A stretch of 16,813 nucleotides of DNA from Cyclostephanos tholiformis (Eukaryota; Bacillariophyta; Thalassiosirophyceae; Thalassiosirales; Thalassiosiraceae). The position numbers were made by a program, and so were the translations under genes. How positions within the stretch are numbered: the stretch's first letter is position 1; every line of letters begins with the position of its first letter. The DNA lies in contig JALLPB010000375.1 of the NCBI GenBank assembly GCA_036939975.1, positions 1 to 16,813 of the forward strand. The letters are read 5' to 3'. Positions 1 through 9,469 of this stretch are shown one piece after another. The notes below the pieces were generated by a model. That model had not been told where the DNA came from, searched no databases, and saw only the letters and a list, made by a program, of their open reading frames with translations.

Positions 1-119
1 GTGATGTGTAGAAACATCTAAACTAAGAAGTGATTAGTTACTCCAAAGCATCGACCCGACCGTTGGGATCTGGTCAACACTAGCGTGAAATAAGTGACGA
101 ATTTTGGTATCGGGAGAAG

Positions 120-2112
120 CCCGAGTAAATTCTTCCAACAGCCACTATTCAGATGTTGGTGAATAGTGCCATCTGCACTTGGCTTCCTTTTAAGAAACAT
201 TGACTCCAGAGCTATAACAACAATGCCAAGCTGAGTGCAGTCCGTGAATTTATTCTTAATCCCTCCCTCATCTGCAACCAGTCTCTCTTGAATGTCAATC
301 ACAACTATCATGGACCACTGTACTATTTGCAGATCTCAGTTGAGGATGACATGGCCTTTGTGAAACAGATGTGCCAAGCGTGTCCAGGGTGTGCCCTCTC
401 AAATCAGACATGCAGCAATCATCGAAGCTTATTTATAACTTTCCAATCAAGGCACCATTTGTGGTCATGCATTTTAACACATACGCCGCAGGCCGCAATG
501 CCAGCTTTGAAGGCTCTGATTGCTACCTAATTGGGTGTTGCAGCATGACAAGTTTTGCGTGCATGGAGCCTGTCACTAGCCCATATGCAACTAATTTTGC
601 CTCCGCCATCATGAAAATACTCTCTGATATGGATTCTGTCATACTGCTGTACTGGAGAAAGATTCCAAGTTCTTCAGCACTTGCAGCAAGGCTTTAGATC
701 TGTTCAAAATTAATCGACTTGTCCTTTTGGGCATGAATCACAACCCTATGCTTGTGGAGAGAGTCAACTGTTACCTCGACAAAGGCCTGAAAATAATGTG
801 CAATAAATGTGACTCAGTCAGGGTGGCACTCAAGGCTATCCTGCTCCTGTTATATGCATGGAACTCCCTGTCCCTTGCACAGACATCTCATGCAGTTTAG
901 TTACTGTCAGCTGGAAGTTTTCATTTACCATTGACTTCTCCAGTGGATGTGGATTGCACTGGGAGCTCTCATTCTTGCCTAGTGCTGTTGTGTCCTATTC
1001 CAAAGAACTGGGAATGCGCTTGTCCGCATGTCGAGAGGTCACAAAGCTTCTGGTGGAGGAGCAGTGCTCATACCATCGTGAGCTCATCAACATGCACTGC
1101 CCTGACCTCACACCTACTCTGTTGGCAACTTCACTTTTGCTCAATGCACGGTCCATTCAGATGACAAGCATGACATAGTCGATAAACTCCGGTTTGCATA
1201 CACAGGCCCTTGGCGAGTACAATCGTACGAGCTCATACATTGTGATAATGCCAACCGAATCAAGAAAAGGCACGCCTCTGACCTGTTGCCATATCCTGCC
1301 AAGCACATCCCATTTGAACCAGTGGACAGTGCAGATACAAGGTATGGACAGCTCTACAAGCTTATCTCTGCTCAACCATTCAAGGAGGCTGGCATCAAAG
1401 GATTCATTCCTCCCGATCCCTTCAAACTTGCAGCCAACCTTGCCATTATGGATCAATGTACTGCTTTTTATTGGCCAAGTTTATCCGAGCTCAATGATGA
1501 AATTGCACCATTCCCTTGGTCCAGCAACAAGGACTTCAGGAGGTACATCCATGGGGATTTGATCACCATGCTTCCTGTGTTGACTACAGGCCCACATCCA
1601 GTAGCCACTACCCATACTATTCCATCAATCCCAACCATCCACCTCTTAGCAGCAGCCATCATGAAAAGCTCAGACAAACTTTTCTTTGTCTCTCACAGCA
1701 CCGGGCCCAACAACTTGCATGAGTGGCACCTGGTATGGCTTGCTTTCAACAATTTGGTATCAATATACCCTTCCTGCACAATCTATGGCCGGTTTCTATT
1801 CGACCTTTACATCTGTCACCCTTCCGCCTGGCATTACAATGCAGATAATCAAAGATTTTGGATTCAATACCACTGACAGGAGGACCTGGCATGTCCCACT
1901 GTGTCCACGGACACTCACCTCATCTGCCCATCCGATACTTCAGATAACTCACTTCACATCATAAGATGTGCCCTTTCCGGAAGTGGCTAAACATCACTCA
2001 TCAAGACACTTTCATTCATGGTCCTTTCAAATTTTCCACAGTTCGTGGGCATAAAACTCGTGATCATGTTTTTCAGGAGGATTTGGGACATCCTTCAATG
2101 CCTCTTATATGA
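120..2112 (+). mobile_element. Degenerate LTR-retrotransposon polyprotein fragment (integrase and downstream region)
   Basis: A chain of open pieces in all three plus frames reads as one retroelement polyprotein when shifts are allowed. A zinc-binding-like CQACPGC motif lies near 370-395. An integrase-like core follows, with acidic positions at 476-478 (AAC, Asn, where Asp is expected), 661-663 (Asp in EKDSKFF) and 757-759 (Glu in MLVERVN). The spacing of about 31 residues between the last two is near the usual D-x35-E. Further on come a VDKLRFAYTGPWRV-like segment (about 1178) and a long region (1286-1876) with WPSLSELNDEIAPFPW and DKLFFVSHSTGPNN. RKWLNITHQDTFIHGPFKF lies at about 1978. I saw no reverse transcriptase or RNase H, and no LTR could be delimited. 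At least five frame changes, many stops and the lost first acidic residue indicate a dead copy. The resemblance to diatom retroelements is from memory; the Ty1/copia or Ty3 class is not settled. Confidence 0.7.
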
Positions 2113-4429
2113 AGACTTGGGCTGAACTTGTAGAAAACGATTCACTAGTATTTTTTTCTTAGCTACACCGGCCCAATGCATGGTGAATCGTTCCTTGGGG
2201 AACTCTTGTAGTATTCCCACTCATAGGCCAGACGGATGGCCTTCTCAAGCATAAAAAAATTGATGCCTTGAAAATGCACTGCTCGTGTGAAGTGAAGCAG
2301 GGTTTTGAATTCAAAGTGTCCTAAGCATTTCCTTATCATTGGATCAAAAAAAATGAATAGCTTCCACAGTAGAACTAAGGAAGCATGAATGTTGTGGATG
2401 ATCAAAAAAGAAAATTATAAGATATTAAAACTACTAGTCTTAACTGAGGTCCAACCAAAGACAAGATGCATGTGTTCCCGTAGGATTCTACGCGCCTTAG
2501 TATGTACTTAGAACCTGGTCAGGAGTCCTGGAGCAACCAAGATTGTCCAGGACCCAAAGATCCAAATTTTGTATGAGAGTCTACATACACAATTGGGTAG
2601 GAATTGATTTTGATATGATTCCTGGATCTTGAGGACATATATAAGTACATTTGTATGATCTCCTGAGCACCCAACCAAAAAAGAACACTACCATGGTGGA
2701 GCCATTTGCCGGTGTCTGTCTGCAAGACTATTACTAATCAGATGAAACCCTCATGGTACCATTTTTGCAATAGGGTACTAATCAAGGGCACCGTCGAAGA
2801 ATTTTATTTATTTCTGTAAATTGATGGAGAAAAAATAATTTAAGAAACTCATTGATTTTTTATACCATATTCCAGAACTCAATCACCTTGAAATCTATTG
2901 AATTGCAATCCCCCAAGCCCTCCCCAGTTGCTCATCCTGTACCATCTTTCCTCCTTCTTGCCCCCATGGACCCAAATTGCAGTGCTGCAGCTCTCTCAGA
3001 GTCTAATGCAGGCGGCCGGTGGCCGGATTTTTGCACACTGCAACAGACTCCCTTGTTTGGGGCGCTCAAATGACATCCATCAAATAATTGAGAGATGGGC
3101 GGAGCACCGGTCTTGGGTAGCTGATGCTTGATGGGTTGATGCAACAATCAACCAAACGATGATTTCGGTGGTGGAGGTTGCATTTTAGATAAGACACGAC
3201 AGAGCAGAACGTGTGGAGGAGGGCATTTACACGTCATTTGGAGGGGTGAAAGAAGCGATAGAAATGGAGAGAGTGACGGGCCATAAGTTTTGATGGCTTC
3301 TGCTGCATGGAGGGACACAACAACCAACCAAAAGTCTGACACATATATGGGATAATGTGATGTTAGTCGGCATGCAGGGTGATGAGAATGGGGGGGAAAG
3401 CTGTTGCATCATTTTGGCCATCAAAGTAGGGGCCAAAAAATAAATAAAACGAAATTAGTTGTGATTTTGGCGGCCGCTGATCAACAATTAAACACAGCAA
3501 CCAACCAAATTAGAGGCGGGGGCGATGGGGGAGGGTAAGAAGAGGACGCATGACCGGCGGGGAATGCAGGGGGGCGGTATTCGATTGTTCTGGGGGCGGT
3601 CGAGTTGGGAGGGTGGAGAGAATAATATAAAATAGACGCCTTAATTAAATTAATTATTTCCTTGGCTGTTTAAGTCTTTGAAAAAATCCTTAGTATACCG
3701 CATCATGGCGGGTGGCTTAGACCTGGCGATCGGCTTCCCATGGTGGTGTTCTTTTTTGAAGATTTGCCCCCTCATTAGTACTATTCCCATGCATGTGAAT
3801 GGCTTTTATTCTTCTATGTACCCATGGGCACATCTTTATGGATACCAGAAATTGGAATCGAAATTCCGAATTCAAAAAAAAGATCACCAGCTCAAATATT
3901 CCGATTGTTTTTCCAACCAGAATTTATTATGGCATCATTTTTTAATTTGAGTTCAACCTAGAGCTCCTTGCCATCACTGAGCTGTCCTCTCAAACTACCA
4001 GTCAACCCTTGCACTCCTCAAAATATGTCAAAATCCGTCAATGCTCAGAGCTAAGGATTAATGAGCTTGATGTAATTGATCTTAAATTCTCCAAGACTGA
4101 TGAAATACCTCCATACTTCTTGAAGTGTTGATAAGATTTAATAACAAGAGATAAACATCAGTTTGGAATAGAAGTAAATTTGGAAAGTTATCAAATCCAA
4201 GGCAATTCTGTAAGACGGAGAGCCTGTTAAAAGTTTGAATAGAGTGTTTGTTTATTCCATTCTTTTCCTGCCAGATGGTTTTAGATCAGAGTCTGAACGT
4301 GAGGAGACAAGCACTCACAATTGAGCCCACAGGGCCAGCCCGAACAAGTACACTACAATGGCGAAAGAGTGGAAGTAGTGAAGGTAACTTAATTAATAAT
4401 CTTTTTTTACATTTCGATAATAGTAATCT
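2113..4429. other. Non-coding intergenic region between the retroelement remnant and RPS23
   Basis: No convincing gene is visible on either strand. The open frames here are under 95 codons, without recognisable domains. The region is AT-rich at both ends. Between about 3500 and 3620 it is purine-rich and G-rich, with several runs of five or six G. The motif CCAACCAAA, or a one-base variant, recurs at about 2451, 2671, 3149, 3325 and 3501, suggesting old repeat or transposon debris. The 3' end of RPS23 transcripts must lie at its right edge. No tRNA or other RNA gene was recognised. Confidence 0.6.
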
Positions 4430-4861
4430 CTACGAACGAGGCTTCTCCTTCTTCTGCTTGTAGAGACTCAAGAGACTCACTCCAGCAACCTTGACGCACT
4501 TAAACCTCACACCGGGAATATCACCCACGGCGTGCCCGCTCCTACCGAAACCGGCCACGAGAACTTCGTCGTTCTCGTCGACGTAGTTCAAACATCCATC
4601 CCTCGGTACGAAGGCCGCGATCTTCTTCCCGTTCTTGATGAGCTGGACGCGAACGCACTTTCGGATGGCCGAGTTGGGCTGCTTGGCCTCAATGCCGATT
4701 TTCTCGAGAACGATTCCCTTGGCCATGGTCGATCCTCCGAAGGGGTTGGACTTGAAGGTCGTGATGGAATGGGCCTTGCAGTAGATCTTGTCGTTCCAGC
4801 GCTGATTGCGACGGTGGATGCGGAGCTTTCGGCCGGTGCGGATGCCTGCTGGCTTTCCCAT
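4430..4861 (-). CDS. RPS23: 40S ribosomal protein S23 (uS12 family)
   Basis: Complete single-exon gene of 143 residues, the usual length for eukaryotic RPS23. It starts at the ATG whose complement is 4859-4861 ([14 protein letters not shown]) and ends KKEKPRS before a TAG. The protein sits at the decoding centre of the small ribosomal subunit and monitors codon-anticodon pairing. Family landmarks are all present: NPFGGS (39-44), [10 protein letters not shown] (47-56), the KQPNSAIRK loop (60-68), [10 protein letters not shown] (84-93), and [19 protein letters not shown] (103-121). Pro62 in KQPNS is the residue known to be hydroxylated in yeast and animals. Nothing is missing. Because it ends with TAG, it also shows that TAG is a stop codon in this genome. 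Transcription runs leftwards; a pyrimidine-rich leader precedes the start. Of everything here this is the identification I trust most. Confidence 0.97.
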   Translation of the reverse strand: MGKPAGIRTGRKLRIHRRNQRWNDKIYCKAHSITTFKSNPFGGSTMAKGIVLEKIGIEAKQPNSAIRKCVRVQLIKNGKKIAAFVPRDGCLNYVDENDEVLVAGFGRSGHAVGDIPGVRFKCVKVAGVSLLSLYKQKKEKPRS

Positions 4862-4895
4862 GATTCACGATTTAAATATATGCAGAGAGTCCGAC

Positions 4896-4947
4896 GATGG
4901 TAGGGAGGCTGGGGTAAGGAGGATAGAGAAACCAAGAAAGGAGACAC
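4896..4947 (-). promoter_or_regulatory. Pyrimidine-rich 5' leader/promoter tract of RPS23
   Basis: On the coding strand of RPS23 the 50 or so bases lying 35-86 nt upstream of the ATG are almost all C and T. Pyrimidine-rich leaders are common at eukaryotic ribosomal protein genes; in animals they act as TOP elements. Whether that applies here is inference, as the transcription start is unknown. Confidence 0.25.
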
Positions 4948-4971
4948 GTTTGTTGTGAGCAATGCATCACT

Positions 4972-5391
4972 TCAATTGTCTGCAGAAATAGCGTCATCAA
5001 CATCGGATACACAAGGTCCCGTCGACGACGATGATGACGACGACGATGACGGTGGCGGCGGATCCACTTCCACGCGACAGATATTGCACCGCAGAATAAT
5101 AAGGGGGGAAACCGGAGGAGAGTTTGATAGAGATGTCACCATCGCCATCGATCCGACGGTAGCGATGATGGCGACACCATCACCATCGTCGTCCACGTCG
5201 CCGTCGTCTGGGGACATCCTCGGAATACCAACGATGCACGGTTCGCCGCAGACGCGGTATTCATCCCCCCCCTCGTCGATATCGACGGATATGGCGAAGC
5301 CATACACGCACTGTAGGCAAATGCACCACTTCTCGACTACACGACGGCGGGAAATATCCTCTCGTTCGCAGGCAGCGGAAAAGAGCGTCAT
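4972..5391 (-). CDS. Possible small Cys-rich protein of unknown function, upstream of RPS23
   Basis: From the ATG at 5391 this frame gives about 139 residues and ends in TGA at 4972. The product has a Cys-containing N-terminal half (EKWCICLQCVYGF, then YRVCGEPCIVGIPR) and an acidic Asp/Gly stretch. A further CxxC (LRCNICRVEVD) and a run of nine serines lie near the C terminus. Six cysteines in CxC/CxxC-like pairs could bind zinc, but I recognise no family. The gene would lie in the same direction as RPS23, 110 bp ahead of its ATG. The opposite strand is also open over almost the same span (ATG at 4955; poly-Asp and Ser/Pro-rich). I prefer the minus reading because its Cys pattern and hydrophobic segments look more protein-like. 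Neither is proven. Confidence 0.4.
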   Translation of the reverse strand: MTLFSAACEREDISRRRVVEKWCICLQCVYGFAISVDIDEGGDEYRVCGEPCIVGIPRMSPDDGDVDDDGDGVAIIATVGSMAMVTSLSNSPPVSPLIILRCNICRVEVDPPPPSSSSSSSSSTGPCVSDVDDAISADN

Positions 5392-5580
5392 GGTCCAATC
5401 GTACCTCAAAAAAAACAAGTGAGGGTTCTACATCTCAAGTGCTCTTGGTTACCACATACCCGAATACTTGGGTTATGAGCTCAATGTGTCGTATTATTCC
5501 TACATCATACAGACAACACGGCGGGAGAGTGGGGGGCGGGGGCATTATTACTATTTGGGGGGGATTGCATTATTTGCGAG

Positions 5581-5589
5581 TTTCGCGCC
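5581..5589. promoter_or_regulatory. E2F-like site TTTCGCGCC
   Basis: The sequence TTTCGCGCCAAA matches the E2F/DP consensus TTTSSCGC. It lies about 190 bp upstream of the possible minus-strand start at 5391. A single match in an 840-bp intergenic region may be chance. Confidence 0.25.
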
Positions 5590-6202
5590 AAAAAGTCCCT
5601 CAAGCCTGTTAATACTACACATAAAGTACCATACTACTTATCAGACAATAATCGCTGCCTGCGCTGCCGTTGCCTCCATCTCCCCCCTCCTTCCTCATCT
5701 CTCTTCAATAATAATTAATGCGAGACGATGGTACGATAATTTGTGCCCATGAAATCAAGATCCGGCTAGTTCACTTCAGTGGCGTACAGAGCTTGCTGCG
5801 TTGAAGTGGGGGAGGGGGGCATTAGCTGCGACGACGCTATTCCCGAGCCAGGTGAGATATAACCTGACAAGTTACGAAAACATATCGACGCAAGAAATCG
5901 GGGAATGATTATGAAACGAACACTCTTACCTCCTCGGGAAAAAAAAAGATCGAACCACTATCCGTTGGTCTTCGTTGTTAAGTTGTCAAGGCAAAATGCC
6001 TCGACGGTTTTCCATTGAAGTGACAAGCGTCTCAGTTAAAAGCAATTATTAAGTCGGGGAGATCAAAAGGATATCCCGAACGATATTTGGCCTGGGAATG
6101 CATATTTGTCTTTGATTATTTGGGGATTGATGACATTTAGTGTTTGATAGGAAGAGTATGACCCCCATCTCTTTCAGAGAGCACTTTCGTCCTTAATAAT
6201 CC

Positions 6203-6210
6203 TGACGTCA
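6203..6210. promoter_or_regulatory. CRE-like palindrome TGACGTCA
   Basis: A perfect 8-bp cAMP-response-type element, the usual bZIP target, ends 20 bp before the methyltransferase ATG at 6231. In diatoms TGACGT motifs are known as CO2/cAMP-responsive elements. Its position so close to the start codon suggests a promoter or leader element, but binding is inferred. Confidence 0.35.
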
Positions 6211-6230
6211 ATTTATCTCATACAAGTCTA

Positions 6231-7244
6231 ATGAATGATTTTTCTTCGCTTGTTCTGCCCTATAGTAGAATGACTCCATCAGCATTCGACGATCCTGATG
6301 CCGGTGAAGATTTATCGTGCGATGCCATCGTGTCTTCGACTTACTTGGAAATAAAGCAAAGAAAGAAAGAAGAAGGTAGACGACGGGCTCTCGAAATGGC
6401 CATGGCCAAGCAAATTCTATTTAACAGTAATGGATTGACGAATTCGGACAAGCGTGGTAATAGAAAAAGTGCCAGACACGGGGCGAGGAATCAAGATCGT
6501 CACAAGCAATTCGCTCAATGGATTCTCAACAAATTCCCACACATCCTAGCCGATTGCATTGATGTCAATGTTGACGATGACCAAAACCACATGCGAGATG
6601 GAGTGGATGACACAACAACCAAAAAGTCTTCACAACGAATGCACGTCATAGACGTGGCCGGTGGCAAGGGAGAACTCTCTGCTCGTTTGTCGCTCTGCCA
6701 CTCACTCCGCGTGATGATGGTAGATCCTCGCGCTGCCGACATTGAATCTGTATATATGAATAGCGTCGTTCCGAAGCTTCCAAAGAAATGGCAGCATTCA
6801 ATCGAGGAAAAATTGAAACACTCGCCTTCGTTCGTACGAGATGAACTCGAGAAGAGGTTCTCTCAACTGGTGATGCCGTTTTCGTCGCCATCATATAAGG
6901 GAGCGCATGATGTATCCCCCTCTTTTGGAGGTGGACCATTGGATTCGTCGGTCGAGAGTGCTTCCCTGATTATTGGATTGCATGCAGATGGTGCCACCGA
7001 AGCAATCGTGGATGCAGCGCTCATACATCGCAAGCCCTTTGTTGTAGTGCCGTGCTGTGTTTTTCCAAACCTATTTCGCGAGCGATACATTAGTATTTTC
7101 GATGAGGCGAGCGAAGAGAAGCGAATTCCCGTGCGGAGTCATGACCAATTCTGCAAGTATCTGCTCGCCAAGGATCCTCGTTTCTTGATGGAGATACTTC
7201 CATTTGATGGTAGAAATGTCGCGATCTGGTGGGATGGCAAATGA
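6231..7244 (+). CDS. SAM-dependent methyltransferase-like protein
   Basis: Intact single-exon gene of 337 residues from the ATG at 6231 to TGA. Residues 1-85 are poorly conserved and charged, with a Lys/Arg/Glu-rich helix at 40-60. A class I SAM-binding core follows: motif I HVIDVAGGKGELSARL (138-153), then strand and acidic residue VMMVDPR (161-167). Later signatures are IIGLHADGATEAIVDAAL (247-264), VVVPCCVFPNLF (271-282), FCKYLLAKDPR (307-317) and LPFDGRNVAIWW (323-334). The GLHxD...PCC layout recalls uncharacterised eukaryotic methyltransferases near the TRM13/Methyltransf_32 group; this assignment is from memory. Substrate is unknown; the paired cysteines may matter for catalysis or metal binding. 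A CRE-like site lies just upstream. No lesion is seen, so this is probably functional. No membrane segment or targeting peptide is obvious. Confidence 0.85.
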   Translation: MNDFSSLVLPYSRMTPSAFDDPDAGEDLSCDAIVSSTYLEIKQRKKEEGRRRALEMAMAKQILFNSNGLTNSDKRGNRKSARHGARNQDRHKQFAQWILNKFPHILADCIDVNVDDDQNHMRDGVDDTTTKKSSQRMHVIDVAGGKGELSARLSLCHSLRVMMVDPRAADIESVYMNSVVPKLPKKWQHSIEEKLKHSPSFVRDELEKRFSQLVMPFSSPSYKGAHDVSPSFGGGPLDSSVESASLIIGLHADGATEAIVDAALIHRKPFVVVPCCVFPNLFRERYISIFDEASEEKRIPVRSHDQFCKYLLAKDPRFLMEILPFDGRNVAIWWDGK

Positions 7245-7792
7245 TCTGTGGGCAATTTCGAGCCGTGAACGGCCGAAACGCTCCGCGGTGTCTTCCGTTG
7301 GGCTGACGATGGTCGGGAGGGGGGCGTGCCCGCGGTCGTTGGCAGGGAGCCATCGAAAACGTGTCGAATAATCTCCTCCCCCGCGACGGCGCCAACGACT
7401 ATGGAAAGTGATAAGTTTGCGCGGTCTTGGGAAGATTTGAACGCTGTCGCTAACGCGCCCACAAAAATGTGGGTCCCACTAACGGCTGCCCAATCAAAAT
7501 CTGTGATCACTCTCGTACCTTCACACTCAGTTGTCACGTCTTTTCTCGCAATGTACAATCATTTGTTGACGAAGACATCACAAGTTTGGACTAAGGGTTC
7601 TGGAACGGGAAGAAAGAGCCGTCTGGGCATTGTCAGCTGTGAAATCATGCACCGTATCGTTGCGAGCACAAAACAAACAATAGAACCATCGTCTTGGAGG
7701 AGGATATTACCGGTTGGAGGTCAGCAGCCAGAGCAGGATACCAACACTAGCAACCCATAGAACTGATCTACGGCTGCCACTTGTAACGGCAT
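7139..7792 (-). CDS. Uncertain minus-strand gene, possibly intron-containing or broken
   Basis: A minus-strand frame is open from 7558 to 7139 and includes the plausible segment CEGTRVITDFDWAAVSGTHI, followed by FVGALATAFKSSQDRANLS and GAVAGEEIIRHVFDGS. Many codons begin with G, as in real coding frames. The same frame continues upstream (PRRLFLPVPEPLVQTCDVFV) across one in-frame TGA at 7559-7561. A possible first exon (ATG at 7792, MPLQVAAVDQFYGLLVL) could join through a GT-AG intron at 7637-7741 with acceptor TTTCACAG. The last 105 nt would overlap the methyltransferase 3' end. The plus strand is also open (ATG at 7401 to 7760, 119 residues, Ser/Thr-rich), so strand is uncertain. No family recognised. 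Confidence 0.22.
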
Positions 7793-7846
7793 GAATAATC
7801 ATTTATTAGATAACACGGAGAGCCACTCCCACATCTCATCACTAAC

Positions 7847-8160
7847 TTCATCAAGAAATTGTCAAAGAGCTCTATGAGGCGATCATCTAACTCCGAGCAG
7901 AGCTTGGCGCCCCCGAGCCGTGAAGGTGGCCAAGCGATCCAGTGCAGAGAAAATCATGAGCTTCGACTGGAATTCGGTCGCCACGCCCAAGGCGGCCGAG
8001 AATTACAATGTTCAGGAGAAGGCAGGCCTATGCAGCCTAGGTGGAGGAGGACAGCATCAATACCGCGTTTTGCTATGATGGATGGTGTCAGCAGCATGCT
8101 TGGACGCGAAGGTCAAATGCTCATATTCTTATGCTTCGCTGAAAATGGTCTGAAATTTTC
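7847..8160 (+). pseudogene. Relic of an unrelated coding sequence upstream of the dynamin-like gene
   Basis: Protein-like segments appear in changing plus frames: VKELYEAII, a stop, LRAELGAPEP, a stop, then in another frame AKRSSAEKIMSFDWNS, then ATPKAAENYNVQEKAGLCSL, another stop, and VSAACLDAKVKCSYSYAS. Together they look like one decayed protein that I cannot name. The open TTG-initiated frame running into the dynamin-like gene over this stretch (7859-8209) is probably only a through-frame, not a real N-terminal extension. Confidence 0.4.
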
Positions 8161-8809
8161 AGTGAAAATTTCATTTTGGTATTGCATGAGATTTGAGGAA
8201 GCACAAACCATGACTCACACAAAAACTAAGATGGATCGTCAATCAAAGCGCCTTGAACGCCGGATAAAAAAGCAGAAGGGGGCACCCAATGAGGTCAATA
8301 ACACTGTTGTTGACCAAGCTGGGCGCGGCGATAAAACATCATATGGCAAATTTGCCAAGTTGCTCGCCCAAAACAAAGATGATCTCCTCAACTTTGTCGC
8401 GAAGATCAATAAGGTATATCAGGAAACACTTCGCCGTCCTGCTCCAATCGTGAGTTTTGTCATATGTGGGATGCAAAGCAGTGGAAAATCTACTATCATG
8501 GAGCGTTTTCTGAACGCACCGCTGAACATTGTGCAAGAAGGTACCGGAACGAGATGTCCATTAGATACGACTTGCATTCACTACAGCTCTCTGACAGAGC
8601 CAAAATGCGAGCTAAGTGGCGAAGAGCTTGAACCATCACTGTCTGGTACCAACTTGACAACTGAAGAAGTATTTGCCCCGATAACGCGTCATAATAAAGA
8701 GCTGGGAAATCAGGACAAGTTCTCCACAAAACCATTAACACTTGTCTACCATGCCAGCAACGTGCAAAACATGAGGTTTGTTGACACGCCTGGTATCATA
8801 GCAAATCAA

Positions 8810-8923
8810 GTGAGTATAAACGCAGCGAGGGGGACATCATCGTCGAATACTAGATCAAATTTCCTTGCATCAATATTCACGCTAAACATTTCTGCCGCTG
8901 CTCACTCGTTTAATTCCATGAAG
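8810..8923 (+). other. Intron in the dynamin-like gene (114 nt, no in-frame stop)
   Basis: Donor GTGAGT, acceptor ending CATGAAG. Removing it joins DTPGIIANQ to STGKDNREDIK, which is the expected continuity after G3 in this family. Length is a multiple of three and the frame has no stop, so a plain ORF scan reads it as 38 extra residues. Confidence 0.7.
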
Positions 8924-9389
8924 AGTACTGGCAAAGACAACCGTGAAGACATCAAGCCCATCCTTCGAGACACAATGAAGAAGCCTAACTCAAAGCTATG
9001 TGTGCTTGTTGAGCCAAAGGAGTTTTCAACAAACGCCATCATCAACTTCTGTGATGAAACCTTTGGTGGGAAAGGAAAGTGTGTAGACAACGCGATTGTG
9101 CTCATTACTAAATTTGACTAGCAACTAAAAGATTCGAGGAGTGGCAGTAAATGCAACAAGTTTTTTTCGGAATATTTTGAGAACAACTTGTTCCCATACT
9201 TGACCATCACGGAAGAGGCGATAAAGATTTTCTGTCGCCGCTTCCAAGATGAGAGCAGTAATGTTGACAGATACCGCGACTCGTCTCCCCGAAGTACTGG
9301 TCTCTCTCCGTAAAGAACTCGTGCAGTTCCATGATGAACTGGAGGTTTTTTAGGAGAAGAAGAAGTTTCGAGACCCCACCCACCTAAAG

Positions 9390-9469
9390 GTAATGATTGA
9401 ATCAGGTGTGCGTCCATTTGTTTCTTGGTAAGACTTGTTTTGAATCGTTTCTAATTCTCCTTCCAACAG
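9390..9469 (+). other. Intron in the dynamin-like gene (80 nt)
   Basis: Donor GTAATG after CACCTAAAG; acceptor TTCCAACAG preceded by a pyrimidine-rich tract. Splicing is phase 0 and joins RDPTHLK to GMIGHLLQDVCNRITNYLDG. Confidence 0.65.

Larger units (their letters stand above)
5392..6230. other. Intergenic region upstream of the methyltransferase gene
   Basis: No credible gene. The longest open frame (about 5468-5752, plus) begins with TTG and lacks recognisable features. The region holds G-runs (six and five G at 5531-5542, seven G at 5557-5563, more near 5806-5819). It also holds an E2F-like site at 5581 and a CRE-like octamer at 6203. It would separate a divergent pair if the minus-strand gene at 4972-5391 is real. 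Confidence 0.5.

Noticed and set aside
3510..3600. G-quadruplex in the G-rich stretch
   Set aside because: Runs of G are long, but four tracts with short loops could not be placed convincingly.
4955..5422. Plus-strand frame with poly-Asp as a gene divergent from RPS23
   Set aside because: Possible, but low complexity with only one Cys and few hydrophobic segments. The minus frame looked more protein-like. Kept as an alternative in that entry.
7859..8209. N-terminal extension of the dynamin-like protein starting at TTG
   Set aside because: Composition is unlike the following domain, no ATG begins it, and other frames of the same stretch hold a protein-like relic.
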